Positions 26,561 to 36,012 of a stretch of 64,000 nt of DNA are shown here, piece by piece. Where the stretch lies: contig CAMAQD010000018.1 in the NCBI GenBank assembly GCA_945860385.1, forward strand, positions 1 through 64,000, read 5' to 3'. The translations under genes were made by a program, and so were the position numbers. The DNA comes from Flavobacterium psychrophilum (GTDB lineage: Bacteria; Bacteroidota; Bacteroidia; Flavobacteriales; Flavobacteriaceae). How positions within the stretch are numbered: position 1 is the first letter of the stretch; every line of letters begins with the position of its first letter. Under the pieces are notes generated by a model that was given only the letters and a program-made list of their open reading frames with translations, was not told where the DNA came from and made no database searches.

Positions 26561-28186
26561 ATGCCCCACGTAAATCCTTTTAAACAATACGAAAGAGCTA
26601 ATGCTCTTAAAGATATAGATCAATTAAAGTTAATACAAAGACTAAAAGCGATAAGTTATTTATCAATAGGCTTGGGTGTATTAGTTTTATTGGGATGGAT
26701 ATTGGACTTTGCAATAATCAAAAGTATTTTTCCTCGCTATGTTACTATGAAAATAGAAACTGCTATTTGTTTTATTTTATCTGGAATTGTATTTTTATCT
26801 TTAATTTGTGGAAAATGGAATAATATATCTAAAGTAATAACAGTTTTTCTTATACTAATAGCTGCCGATTCCGTCTTACATATAGATTACAAAATTTTTC
26901 CTTCCCTAATATCTAGAATCGGCATACTGATAAACGATAAAAATCTTAATTTGAGATCTCCTTATATTACTGGTTTTAGCTTTTTTTTTATCGGGATTTC
27001 TTTTCTGTTTATTAAATCAAGAAGTTTATATCTTAAAAAAATAGCTCAATATGTTTTGCACACAATCACAATAATTAGTTTAATTTCTTTTTTGACATCC
27101 TTGAACAATATTTTGGATTATCATTTAGATAAATTTTCAAATCTTCCAGCAATACATACTGCATTATACTTATTTATTTTATCGATAGGAATATCATTTC
27201 TGCAACAAGATTTAGGCTATATAAAATTATTTACTGCAAGCAAACAAGGCAATATATTAAGCCGTTTTTTATTTCCTAAAATATTTTTATCCATTATTAT
27301 AATTGGAATAGCTAATTTATTCATTCAATTAAATAATTTGTTACCAGAAGAATTTGTAATTGCTTGTACAATTGTTCTCTTTTTATGGTTTACACTTTAT
27401 ATTTTAGGTTTAAATGTAAAAAAAATCAATCTAATTGATGATTTAAGAATAGAAGCTGAGAACAAAATTATTGATGTTAATAAAAATCTTGAAAAAAGAA
27501 TTACAGAACGCACAAATTATTTAATAAAACAAAATGATGTGTTAGAGAATTTTGCATACATCGTTTCGCATAATCTGCGTGCCCCAGTAAGCAACTTACG
27601 ACCGCTTTTGCAGTTTTATAAAAAGGAAATAAACTTAGAAAAAAAAGACATTTACAGTGCTAAAATTGAAATATCAATCAATAATCTTAACAATACTCTT
27701 AATGAGCTTTTAGATGTTGTAGCCATAAGAACTGATTTAAAATCAGAAACACTAGATTTTGTATCCTCTCTTTTAAAAATAATTGAATCGTATCAAGGCC
27801 AAATTATTGAATCGAAAGCTAAAATTACATATGACTTTTCAAAAGTACCTGAAATAGAGTATCCCTCCATTTACCTTGAAAGTATTCTCCAGAATTTATT
27901 AAGTAATGCATTAAAATATAAATCCCCGGATCGTATTCCTGTCATCCATTTTGAAACAAAACAAATCAACAATAAAATACATTTATCCTTAAGTGATAAC
28001 GGTTTGGGTATCGATCTTAAGGAAAATGGAACACTTTTGTTTGGCTTTTACAAGACTTTTCATAAACATCCCGAAGCAAAAGGGCTTGGACTGTTCCTAA
28101 TAAAAAAACAAATAGAAATTATGGGTGGCAACATTACAGCCAAAAGCCAGGTAAACATAGGAACTACATTTGAAATAATTTTTTAA
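26561..28186 (+). CDS. Membrane sensor histidine kinase
   Basis: A 541-residue protein. Residues 30-290 hold about eight hydrophobic segments forming a multi-helix membrane sensor with no recognised name. A short linker helix leads to the dimerisation/phosphoacceptor domain with H-box NFAYIVSHNLRAPVSNL (His337). The ATP-binding domain follows with N-box QNLLSNALKYKSPD, G1 box LSDNGLGID and the late GLGLFLIKKQIEIMGG. It autophosphorylates and should pass phosphate to the regulator 12 bases downstream. The signal it detects is unknown. Confidence 0.9.
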   Translation: MPHVNPFKQYERANALKDIDQLKLIQRLKAISYLSIGLGVLVLLGWILDFAIIKSIFPRYVTMKIETAICFILSGIVFLSLICGKWNNISKVITVFLILIAADSVLHIDYKIFPSLISRIGILINDKNLNLRSPYITGFSFFFIGISFLFIKSRSLYLKKIAQYVLHTITIISLISFLTSLNNILDYHLDKFSNLPAIHTALYLFILSIGISFLQQDLGYIKLFTASKQGNILSRFLFPKIFLSIIIIGIANLFIQLNNLLPEEFVIACTIVLFLWFTLYILGLNVKKINLIDDLRIEAENKIIDVNKNLEKRITERTNYLIKQNDVLENFAYIVSHNLRAPVSNLRPLLQFYKKEINLEKKDIYSAKIEISINNLNNTLNELLDVVAIRTDLKSETLDFVSSLLKIIESYQGQIIESKAKITYDFSKVPEIEYPSIYLESILQNLLSNALKYKSPDRIPVIHFETKQINNKIHLSLSDNGLGIDLKENGTLLFGFYKTFHKHPEAKGLGLFLIKKQIEIMGGNITAKSQVNIGTTFEIIF

Positions 28187-28198
28187 AAATTAATAACA

Positions 28199-28591
28199 AT
28201 GAAGAAAAACTTTGCAATAATTGATGATGATGAAACTACCCAATTCGTTGTTGAAATAACAATTGATAATACTAATTTAGCTAAAAACATAGCGATCTTT
28301 TCGGATGGTAAAGAAGCCATTGATTATTTTACTGTTAATGTAAATAACCGTGAAAATTTACCCGATATCATTTTTCTGGATTTGAATATGCCCATTATGG
28401 ATGGTTGGCAATTTTTGGATCATTTTGCAATACTAAAACCACAAATCGAAAAAAAAATAACGATTTTCATTACCTCTTCTTCCACAAACAAAAACGATAT
28501 CATTCGAGCAAAAAAATATAACGATGTTACTGAATATATTGTCAAGCCTATTACTGAGGAAGATGTTATCAGATTATGTCAACTCACTTAA
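28199..28591 (+). CDS. Single-domain response regulator (CheY-like)
   Basis: A 130-residue receiver domain without an output domain: acidic pocket IIDDDE (residues 7-12), phospho-acceptor Asp61 in FLDLNMPIMDGW, Thr/Ser switch at ITSSS and Lys116 in VKPI. It starts 12 bases after the kinase gene, so the pair is co-transcribed. Lacking a DNA-binding domain, it must act through a protein partner or as a phosphorelay intermediate. Confidence 0.93.
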   Translation: MKKNFAIIDDDETTQFVVEITIDNTNLAKNIAIFSDGKEAIDYFTVNVNNRENLPDIIFLDLNMPIMDGWQFLDHFAILKPQIEKKITIFITSSSTNKNDIIRAKKYNDVTEYIVKPITEEDVIRLCQLT

Positions 28592-28593
28592 TT

Positions 28594-28625
28594 AGGCGAT
28601 AGCGACCTGACGAAGCAAATCGCCT
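28594..28625 (+). terminator. Hairpin just after the response regulator
   Basis: AGGCGAT (28594-28600) pairs with ATCGCCT (28619-28625) over an 18-base loop, two bases after the stop. No T-run follows, so the termination role is weak. The rest of the gap to 28845 shows no gene. Confidence 0.35.
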
Positions 28626-28845
28626 ATCGTACCGAGAGCTATTTATACACACGTAAGCCTTTAGTTTACATTCTATCGTTGAAAAGTAGGTACAAACACC
28701 CTCCTAAAATCTCCTCACTTCCCAAATTACAACTGTACTTATTTTCGTTTTTAAAAATGCCAATACTACCCTAGAAACTCGATAGCGCATTCTATGATAA
28801 AAACAAGTAAAAATTTAATAAATTAACAGCTGTTAATCAGTTTAA

Positions 28846-29343
28846 TCAAATACCATTTATACCAGCCATAACTTCTATAAGCAGGCGTAAATTTCTTAAT
28901 TTAGCCTGATGATCACAAATGGGAGAGTTTATCATCAATTCGTCCACCTGAGAAATGCGGATGAATTCTTTTAATTCGGCGGTCAATGTTTTTGTGCTTC
29001 CTACAAACGAACAAGCGGTCATTTGGTTAACGTGAAAACGAGCTTCTTCGCTCATAGCATTCATCAAATAAGTCAAGGAATTTACGGGTGATTGCAAAGG
29101 TTTTCTATTGTTTTGCACCAAATTCTGGAACATTTGATACAAACTAGTCGATAGGATTTCAGCTTCTTCATCCATATCGGCAGCAATGGCATTGATACAA
29201 GCCATCGTTTTTGGAGCATCCCAATACTTCGAGGCTTGAAAATTTGCACGATATAATCGGAAAACTTCCCACTGGCACTCGTTGCAAACGACCACCAGAT
29301 GGGGTTTTAGCACAATATTTCCAGTGGCTAAATACGTCATCAT
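28846..29343 (-). pseudogene. Truncated duplicate of the LLM-class monooxygenase gene
   Basis: The frame encodes 165 residues. Residues 28-165 are nearly identical to the C-terminal 138 residues of the intact gene at 31125-32141, while the first 27 residues (MMTYLATGNIVLKP...) are unrelated and come from adjoining sequence. The copy lacks the N-terminal two thirds of the barrel, including the flavin-site half, so it cannot be a working oxidoreductase. DNA similarity extends from about 28810 to 29262, with about 130 identical bases (from 28929). The frame is still open, suggesting a recent event. A CCACTGG/CCAGTGG inverted repeat (29269-29327) lies at the junction with foreign sequence. Confidence 0.85.
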
Positions 29344-29397
29344 ATGCTTAGCACGTAAATTTTTTCCTTTCCTGCAATCTTAGGTTCTCTTGGTTTC

Positions 29398-30801
29398 TTA
29401 TGCCACAGATTCAGCAATACCTATCTTGATTCTTCCACTTTTTGAAGCGGCAACCAGCAATTCATAATCTTTTTCATTCTGGTCTGCATAAGCAAAAGCA
29501 AAACGAACCATAGCTTGGTCCAGTTCATCACTATTACCCAAATAGCCTGCGAGTACCGCCGCATCACTTGATTTTGCATGTGCCAATGCCAGAGCCCATG
29601 CACAAAGCTTACAATAGGCAGGAATATTTTCAAGTTGCACTTTTTTGGGATCAAACTCGGGACCTCCTTTCATGTCACGCAATTGGCGCACATAAAAATC
29701 GATGCCGTCTTGTTCTCCCCAACCCATAAAAATATCGGGCGCACCCTGAATTAGTCGCTGGCCTTGCACCACACGTTGCCCATTATTTTTATAGGACTGT
29801 CCGGGAAGAAATTTTTCCAATACCGATGGTTGTGCTTCTTTAAACTGAAGAAATAACGGATCTTCATCGTGGTTTCCTTTCAGAAAAATAATCCAACAAC
29901 GTTGCCCAACGCTTCCTACACCCACTATTTTACGAGCCACATCCACAATACGGTATTGCTCAAGCAGGAATCTGCGATCTGGACTTAGTGATGGAAGATA
30001 GGATTCAAGAACAAGTTCCATTCCCTCTTCAATCGTTCTGCCAAACTTTGTGTGGGTCTCGTGAACAATAAACGGTGCATCATCCCGAAAGCGGTATTTT
30101 TCATCCACTATGTCCGTGAGCTTGCCAAGCACTTGCAAGTGAGTTCTTGTGCGAGCTTTATTAGTCATCTTTTTAAAGGCTTTCTTTTGTAGAGGTGTCA
30201 AAGTTTTCAAGATGCTTTTTTCATTAATGGTATTATACCATAATTCCATATTACCCATAATAGCAAATTGCTTCATTCGTTTGCGATAACTTCTTACCGC
30301 AGTCCTCACTGATTCTGCGCATAAGTCATCATCTCCTCCCAAAAATCTACAACAAGCCACGATACTGGCCACCAAGCGTTTTAAATCCCATTCCCATGGA
30401 CCTGGAAATGTTTCATCAAAATCATTAATTCCAAAAATCAACTGACGTTCTGCTGATGCAAATACTCCAAAATTAGCCACATGCATATCACCACAAGTCT
30501 GTACATTAATACCAGAAGTAGCTCCTTGCGCAGCCAAATCCGCAGCCATAATTGCAGCTCCACCTCGGAGAAAAGCAAATGGCGAAGCAAGCATTCTGGC
30601 ATATCGAATGGGAACCAATTCTGGAAGCCGGGTTTTTGCTTGTTCCTCTAAAATAGAAACAGGATCGGCACGATTCGCTGCGGGTTTATATTCTCCTTGT
30701 TCAATTCGTGGAAATTTTTCGCGTAAAGTCTTGCCTTTAGCTATTCGTTCTTCAACAGTTTCGTGTTTTGATTGAAAATGGCGTAATATCTTCTTATCCA
30801 T
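29398..30801 (-). CDS. DUF2252 family protein
   Basis: A 467-residue cytoplasmic protein of the DUF2252 family, which has distant resemblance to aminoglycoside phosphotransferase/kinase-like folds. Family landmarks are RYARMLASPFAFLRGGAAIMA, CGDMHVANFGVFAS, FGINDFDETFPGPWEWDLKRL, VGVGSVGQRCWIIFLKG and the late ALAHAKSSDAAVLAGYLG. The length is typical (about 450). The biochemical activity of the family is, to my knowledge, not established. The gene lies between the intact monooxygenase gene and its truncated copy, so it either sits within a duplicated segment or was bypassed by one. Confidence 0.9.
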   Translation of the reverse strand: MDKKILRHFQSKHETVEERIAKGKTLREKFPRIEQGEYKPAANRADPVSILEEQAKTRLPELVPIRYARMLASPFAFLRGGAAIMAADLAAQGATSGINVQTCGDMHVANFGVFASAERQLIFGINDFDETFPGPWEWDLKRLVASIVACCRFLGGDDDLCAESVRTAVRSYRKRMKQFAIMGNMELWYNTINEKSILKTLTPLQKKAFKKMTNKARTRTHLQVLGKLTDIVDEKYRFRDDAPFIVHETHTKFGRTIEEGMELVLESYLPSLSPDRRFLLEQYRIVDVARKIVGVGSVGQRCWIIFLKGNHDEDPLFLQFKEAQPSVLEKFLPGQSYKNNGQRVVQGQRLIQGAPDIFMGWGEQDGIDFYVRQLRDMKGGPEFDPKKVQLENIPAYCKLCAWALALAHAKSSDAAVLAGYLGNSDELDQAMVRFAFAYADQNEKDYELLVAASKSGRIKIGIAESVA

Positions 30802-31124
30802 AATTTCTTAGATTTAAATTTTATTGTTTATATAGCATAAACATTTAAAAATCAGATATTAAAGTTAGTAAATATTTTTTTTTAAGAAGATAAAAACCTT
30901 GTTAAAGTTTAAAGTCTCCAATTAATTACACGAATAAATGCCCACTGGTTTTCGAGTACATCGAGTATCACTAAAATCAATAATCAAATCGAAGTGTTTG
31001 CAACGCGTTTTATCCCCGCTACCCGATACCTCACATTTGCATACGAGCACAGTGGACTGAAAAAGTAATCCGTGCCCGTTCCACTTCATTAAAATTTAAT
31101 AAATCAAGCAATAAACCAGTGCAA
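30802..31124. other. Gap between DUF2252 and LLM genes
   Basis: 323 bases without a credible gene. The right end (from about 31091) is the duplicated 3' flank shared with 28810-28845. The middle (30930-31080) is GC-richer than its surroundings and contains imperfect palindromic stretches (TCGAGTACATCGAGTA); I cannot assign it. Confidence 0.5.
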
Positions 31125-32141
31125 TCAAATACCATTTATACCAGCCATAACTTCTTTAAGCAGGCGTAAATTTTTTAATTTAGCCTGATGCTCATAGATA
31201 GGCGAGCTAATCATCAATTCGTCCACCTGAGAAATGCGGATGAATTCTTTTAATTCGGCGGTCAATGTTTTTGTGCTTCCTACAAACGAACAAGCGGTCA
31301 TTTGGTTAACGTGAAAACGAGCTTCTTCGCTCATAGCATTCATTAGATGAGTCAAGGAATTTACGGGTGGTTGCAAAGGTTTTCTATTGTTTTGAACCAA
31401 ATTCTGAAACATTTGATACAAACTAGTCGATAGGATTTCCGCTTCTTCATCCGTATAAGCAGCAATGACATTGATGCAAGCCATCGTTTTTGGAGCATCC
31501 AAATACTTCGAGACTTGAAAATGTTCACGATACAATCGGAAAGCCTCCATCATTTGTCTCGGAGCAAAATGTCCGGCAAACGCATACGGCAATCCTTTGG
31601 AAGCAGCCAAAAGAGCACTTTCTGTACTCGATCCTAAAATCCAAATAGGGACTTGGGTGCCCTCTGCAGGAAAAGCACGCACTTGTGCTGTGGCATTATC
31701 CTCAGAAAAATAAGTTTCAAGAGCTTCCACATTTTTCGGAAACTGTTGCGATTGTTCATAGAAATCTTTCCGAATGGCTTGCGCGGTTTGCGCATCTGTT
31801 CCTAGTGCTCTTCCCAAACCCAAGTCTATCCGATTAGGATAAAGAAGTGCTAAAGTGCCAAACTGTTCGGCGACTATAAGTGGAGAATGATTCGGTAACA
31901 TAATACCTCCAGAACCCACCCGAATCGTTTGAGTCTGACTCGCAATATAGCCTATCAAAACCACAGTGGCTGTACTGGCAACGTGTGCCATATTATGATG
32001 TTCTGCCAGCCAAAATCGGTTATATCCTAAAGAATCTGCAAGTTGTGCCAGCTCTTTGGTTTTTTCGAATGTGGCCGCTGCCGTACTGTCTTGAGAGATT
32101 ATAGCTAATTCTAATATAGAAATGGGTATGGTGTTGATCAT
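31125..32141 (-). CDS. LLM-class flavin-dependent oxidoreductase (luciferase-like)
   Basis: A 338-residue TIM-barrel flavoprotein, read from MINTIPISILELA (seven further upstream residues from 32162 look non-coding). It belongs to the single-component alkanal/alkane monooxygenase-like branch: LAQLADSLGYNRFWLAEHHNM, the GGIMLPNHSPLIVAEQFGTLA segment, RIDLGLGRALGTD, and VPIWILGSSTESALLAASKGLPYAFAGHF. It would oxidise a small substrate using reduced FMN. Its own 3' part is duplicated 2.3 kb downstream. The substrate is unknown. Confidence 0.9.
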   Translation of the reverse strand: MINTIPISILELAIISQDSTAAATFEKTKELAQLADSLGYNRFWLAEHHNMAHVASTATVVLIGYIASQTQTIRVGSGGIMLPNHSPLIVAEQFGTLALLYPNRIDLGLGRALGTDAQTAQAIRKDFYEQSQQFPKNVEALETYFSEDNATAQVRAFPAEGTQVPIWILGSSTESALLAASKGLPYAFAGHFAPRQMMEAFRLYREHFQVSKYLDAPKTMACINVIAAYTDEEAEILSTSLYQMFQNLVQNNRKPLQPPVNSLTHLMNAMSEEARFHVNQMTACSFVGSTKTLTAELKEFIRISQVDELMISSPIYEHQAKLKNLRLLKEVMAGINGI

Positions 32142-32435
32142 TTTGACTTCAAATTTTAGCAAAATTACTCTTTTACGAAATACTCCTCATCTTCATCGCT
32201 GTTAATTGAATGGTAATGTTTCTAAAAGTGAATCTACCCGACCCGCAGTGTATCCGACCCAGTTCCGCAAAGTCTCCGACTTTAAGGATAGGTTTGCCTG
32301 TCAGTGATTGACGTAAAAATTATGCTAAAACAAAGTTGTTTATAATGCAAAAATCAAGACCTCTAAGTCAGTTCTCATAGCTATCGGAATTGCGGAGTCT
32401 TAATCTAAATTAATTATTCAAAAGAAGCAAATCCT

Positions 32436-33260
32436 TTAATTCCCAGCCAAAATATAATTCATTTCATTACCACTATCTGGATGTAATAATTTTTTAGAAT
32501 GGTGAATAATTTTAAATCCTGAATCCTGAAAAATTTTGTCATAATTATGTGAAAAAGATTTTTCCATACCATAGATAATCGAATTTGGATTTAGTTCATA
32601 ATTGTGATTTAACACTGTAGGTTCAATACTAACAAAAAGCACCTGACCCAAGCTGTTGGTATATTCCACAAATTCCCTTAGTTGTTGCTCTGTAAAATAT
32701 TCAAAAACACCATTTGAGGTCATAAAAATGGTGTTTTTGCGACCTTCTTTTTTTACCCATTCCAACGCATCTGTATTAACAAATTTTAGCCGTAAATTTT
32801 CTTTATACCTTTCTTGGTTTATCTTGATTTGTTCGGTACTCAAGTCAAGGCCAATGAATTTATCAAGTTTTGGAAAATTGGTTTCTAAATAATGCAGCAC
32901 GTCACCATTACCCGTGCCAATTTCAACAAGGGTGTCAAATTGTATTTCGTTTTTAAAAAACTTTTCTTTAACAATGTCTAAAAGAAAAGTACAATTAGGC
33001 AAAAAATTAGCTGTGAAACTGTTGTTCCATGAAAAAACATCTATTCCTTGATTGACCCAATAATCATTATGGATTTTAGATAATTTATCAAAATTATTTT
33101 TAGACACCGCTTTCTTTAAAATTGCAGTACGCATTTGGCGTTCTATTATGTTAAATTTTGGATCAATAATAGTTAAGCCTCTTTTTTCCAAACTAGCTGC
33201 TTTTTTAGGAAAAAGAGTTAGTAGCACATTTCCAATTATATTTTTTATTTGCTCTTTCAT
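32436..33260 (-). CDS. Class I SAM-dependent methyltransferase
   Basis: A 274-residue cytoplasmic protein with a Rossmann methyltransferase core. Motif I is TLVEIGTGNGDVLHYL (about residues 110-125), the acidic second-strand residue is in IGLDLSTEQIKINQERY, and the motif-IV region is TIFMTSNGVFEYFTEQQL. The N-terminal 100 residues are helical and basic. It is flanked by long AT-rich gaps and has no operon partner, so the substrate cannot be inferred. Confidence 0.8.
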   Translation of the reverse strand: MKEQIKNIIGNVLLTLFPKKAASLEKRGLTIIDPKFNIIERQMRTAILKKAVSKNNFDKLSKIHNDYWVNQGIDVFSWNNSFTANFLPNCTFLLDIVKEKFFKNEIQFDTLVEIGTGNGDVLHYLETNFPKLDKFIGLDLSTEQIKINQERYKENLRLKFVNTDALEWVKKEGRKNTIFMTSNGVFEYFTEQQLREFVEYTNSLGQVLFVSIEPTVLNHNYELNPNSIIYGMEKSFSHNYDKIFQDSGFKIIHHSKKLLHPDSGNEMNYILAGN

Positions 33261-33759
33261 AATGATGATAATACACTAAATCTTCATATTAGATGAAAAA
33301 CATTTCAAATGTACTAAATACCAGTCACTTAACAAAGAAAAAAAAATAATTGCATAAAATTATTAGGACCGTTCCGATAGCCATGATTAATACATTTCCA
33401 TAACGAACTGAAAAAGTAATTTCTACAGATTTCTATCTTTCAAAAATATGGAGATTAGAATAAAAATATTTGATTATAAATGTACGCTTGCTATAAGAAT
33501 CACGTGAATGATATAACTATTTTTAATAATTGTGTAAGGCATTAATTGGCAAAAGGCACAACCTTTATACAATCGTGAAAAGTAATTTTCAAAGTGCAAT
33601 ATTGTACCTCCTAAAGCATTCGAAAGGTCAAAATCCCTTCAAAACTTTTCTTATTGTCGATTTGAAAAACAGTCAAATAATTAGGAGTAATAGGTGCTTT
33701 TTCACAACGATTGGCTATTTTAAAAAATAGTAATTACTAACATTAAAAAATAAATAAAA
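33261..33759. other. 499-bp AT-rich gap, no gene seen
   Basis: A 66-codon TTG-initiated frame (33530-33730) is present, but its composition and lack of any family feature make it look spurious. No clear hairpin, repeat or promoter core stands out. Confidence 0.5.
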
Positions 33760-34443
33760 ATGAAAATACTATTTGTATTAACTTCCCATAGTGCTTTGGG
33801 AAATACGGGCGAAAAAACTGGCTTTTGGGTAGAAGAATTTGCATCTCCTTATTATGTTTTAGCCGATGAAGGAGCAGAAATTACCATCGCCTCTCCAAAA
33901 GGAGGTCAACCACCTGTGGATCCTAAAAGTGAATTGGACGATGCTAAGACTCCTGCAACAAAAAGATTTTCTGAAGACGAAAACCTTAAAAATAAAGTAG
34001 CAAATTCTTTAAAGTTGAGTGATGTAAAAGAAGGTGATTATAATGCCGTATTTTATCCGGGAGGCCACGGACCGCTTTGGGATTTAGCGACTGATAAAAA
34101 CTCCATTCAATTAATTGAAGCATTTTACAACAATCAAAAACCAATTGCATTTGTCTGTCATTCACCCGCAGCTTTGGTAAATGTGAAAGCAAAAAATGGA
34201 GAACCTTTGATAAAAGGAAAAGAACTAACTGGTTTCTCAAATACCGAAGAAGAAACGGTAAAACTTACGAACGTAGTTCCGTTTTTATTGGAAGATGAAC
34301 TCAAAAAACAAGGCGCTCTCTATTCCAAAGGAAATGACGGGGAATCGTATGTAAAACAAGACGGGCTGCTAATCACTGGACAAAATGCAAGTTCGCCAAC
34401 GGCAGTAGCCAACTTACTTTTGAAAACATTAAAAGTTAAATAA
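33760..34443 (+). CDS. DJ-1/PfpI family protein (Hsp31-like glyoxalase/deglycase)
   Basis: A 227-residue class I glutamine-amidotransferase-like protein. The nucleophile elbow is FVCHSPAAL (Cys133-His134), the acidic partner lies in the GFWVEEFASPY segment (Glu25/26), and the YPGGHGPLWDL loop is characteristic of the Hsp31/glyoxalase III branch. It probably detoxifies methylglyoxal or related reactive carbonyls. It starts 29 bases before the aldehyde dehydrogenase gene in the same orientation, so the two may form an aldehyde-stress operon. Confidence 0.88.
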   Translation: MKILFVLTSHSALGNTGEKTGFWVEEFASPYYVLADEGAEITIASPKGGQPPVDPKSELDDAKTPATKRFSEDENLKNKVANSLKLSDVKEGDYNAVFYPGGHGPLWDLATDKNSIQLIEAFYNNQKPIAFVCHSPAALVNVKAKNGEPLIKGKELTGFSNTEEETVKLTNVVPFLLEDELKKQGALYSKGNDGESYVKQDGLLITGQNASSPTAVANLLLKTLKVK

Positions 34444-34472
34444 TAAAATATTTATCATTAAAAAATAAAATT

Positions 34473-35855
34473 ATGGCAATTCAAACAATCAATCCTACGA
34501 CCAATAAAGTGCTGGCATCATTCGACGAAATCACCGAGGATGCTATAGAAAATGCAGTCTCACAGGCTGAAAATACATATAATGAGTGGAAGAAAACTGA
34601 TTATCAAACCAGATCAAAGATATTGTATAAAATAGCGGGATTATTGAGAGCCAAAAAGAAAGAATTGGCTAAACTGATAACGCTGGAAATGGGTAAACTG
34701 CTATCTCACGCTGAAGGCGAAATAAAATTGAGTGCCGAAATATTTGATTATTACGCCAAAAATGCGGAAGAATTATTGGCGGATCAAATATTAAATCCAA
34801 CCCACGGAAAAGCATTGATAAGACGTAGTCCTATCGGAGTATTACTTGGCGTACAACCTTGGAATTTTCCTTTTTATCAGGTAGCTCGTTTTGCTGCGCC
34901 AAATATTATGATTGGAAATACAGTTTTAATTAAACTGGCTTCCAATGTCCCACAATGTGCTATTGCTTTGGAACAAATATTTATTGAAGCTGGAGCGCCA
35001 TTAGGACTTTATACCAATTTATTGCTCGCCAAAGAAAGAACCACAGCTTTAGTGGGCGACATAAGAATTAAAGGTGTTTCACTCACAGGAAGCGAAGGTG
35101 CTGGTGCAAGTGTAGCCGCAGAAGCGGGCAAGCACATCAAAAAATCAGTTTTAGAATTAGGAGGCAGCGATGCTTTTATCATTCTGGAGGATGCCGATAT
35201 TGACCAGGCTGTTGACTGGGCTGTAGAGGGAAGAATTAACAACAATGGGCAATGTTGTGTGGCTTCGAAACGCTTTATAGCGGTAGAAAGTATTGCAGAT
35301 TCTTTCCTTGAAAAATTCAAAGTAAAAATGGGTGAATTGGTGGTAGGCGACCCCATGGAAGAAACCACAGACTTAGGTCCGCTTTGTTCAGAAGAAGCAG
35401 CGGTAAACATCGCCAAACAAGTAAAAAAAGCGGTTGATGGAGGAGCAAAAATTCTGTTGGGAGGCAGCAGAGTGGAACGAGAAGGTGCTTATATGCAAGC
35501 CACAATTCTAACCAATGTGTTGCCCGACAATCCTGTTTTTTACGAAGAATTCTTTGGGCCCGTGGCGCTTTTCTTCAAAGTGAAAAATGAGGAGGAAGCC
35601 ATTGCATTAGCCAATAATTCTCCCTTTGGTTTAGGAGGTTCCGTCTTTACCGAAGATATTGAAAGAGGAATACGAGTTGCCAATCAAATTGATACCGGAA
35701 TGGTTTTTATCAATCACCCAACTTGGACTCAAGCTGATTTGCCTTTTGGAGGTACAAAAGGTTCAGGTTATGGTCGAGAAATGGCTGAATTGGGGTTAAA
35801 CGAATTTGTAAACAAAAAACTAATCAGAGTAAGCGAACTAAGCGATCCATTTTAA
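34473..35855 (+). CDS. NAD(P)-dependent succinate-semialdehyde-type dehydrogenase
   Basis: A 460-residue aldehyde dehydrogenase: QPWNFPFYQ (oxyanion Asn131), KLASN cofactor lysine, LTGSEGAGASVA, general base Glu228 in LELGGSDAFI, and catalytic cysteine in GQCCVASKR (Cys262). The short length and the double cysteine match the GabD/SSADH-like branch found widely in Bacteroidota. It oxidises an aldehyde to the acid. It follows the DJ-1-like gene closely. Other semialdehydes are possible substrates. Confidence 0.9.
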   Translation: MAIQTINPTTNKVLASFDEITEDAIENAVSQAENTYNEWKKTDYQTRSKILYKIAGLLRAKKKELAKLITLEMGKLLSHAEGEIKLSAEIFDYYAKNAEELLADQILNPTHGKALIRRSPIGVLLGVQPWNFPFYQVARFAAPNIMIGNTVLIKLASNVPQCAIALEQIFIEAGAPLGLYTNLLLAKERTTALVGDIRIKGVSLTGSEGAGASVAAEAGKHIKKSVLELGGSDAFIILEDADIDQAVDWAVEGRINNNGQCCVASKRFIAVESIADSFLEKFKVKMGELVVGDPMEETTDLGPLCSEEAAVNIAKQVKKAVDGGAKILLGGSRVEREGAYMQATILTNVLPDNPVFYEEFFGPVALFFKVKNEEEAIALANNSPFGLGGSVFTEDIERGIRVANQIDTGMVFINHPTWTQADLPFGGTKGSGYGREMAELGLNEFVNKKLIRVSELSDPF

Positions 35856-35935
35856 TTTAAAATTGACCCAGTAAAATTTTATGTAAAGCCTAAAAGAATT
35901 AAAATTGATTTTGTTTTAAAAAATGCAGCTAATTT

Positions 35936-35976
35936 TAGCACCTTTGTCAAAGTTTAAAATTTCGGCAGAGGTGCTA
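35936..35976 (+). terminator. Hairpin between the dehydrogenase and SOUL genes
   Basis: TAGCACCTTTG (35936-35946) pairs with CAGAGGTGCTA (35966-35976) with one G-U pair. An outer AT inverted repeat (TAAAATTTTA on both sides) surrounds it. It could terminate the dehydrogenase transcript. Confidence 0.45.
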
Positions 35977-36012
35977 CTTTAAAATTTTACAAAAGTCTAA
36001 AAAACTGACCCA

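Noticed and set aside
32210..32420. Possible repeat element with CCGCAAAGTCTCCGAC-like sequence in the gap after the LLM gene
   Set aside because: It is GC-richer than its surroundings and partly echoed at 32385-32400, but I found no clear second copy or boundary in this window.
33530..33730. 66-codon ORF in the gap before the DJ-1-like gene
   Set aside because: TTG start, no ribosome-binding context, no family feature and composition typical of chance ORFs in AT-rich DNA.
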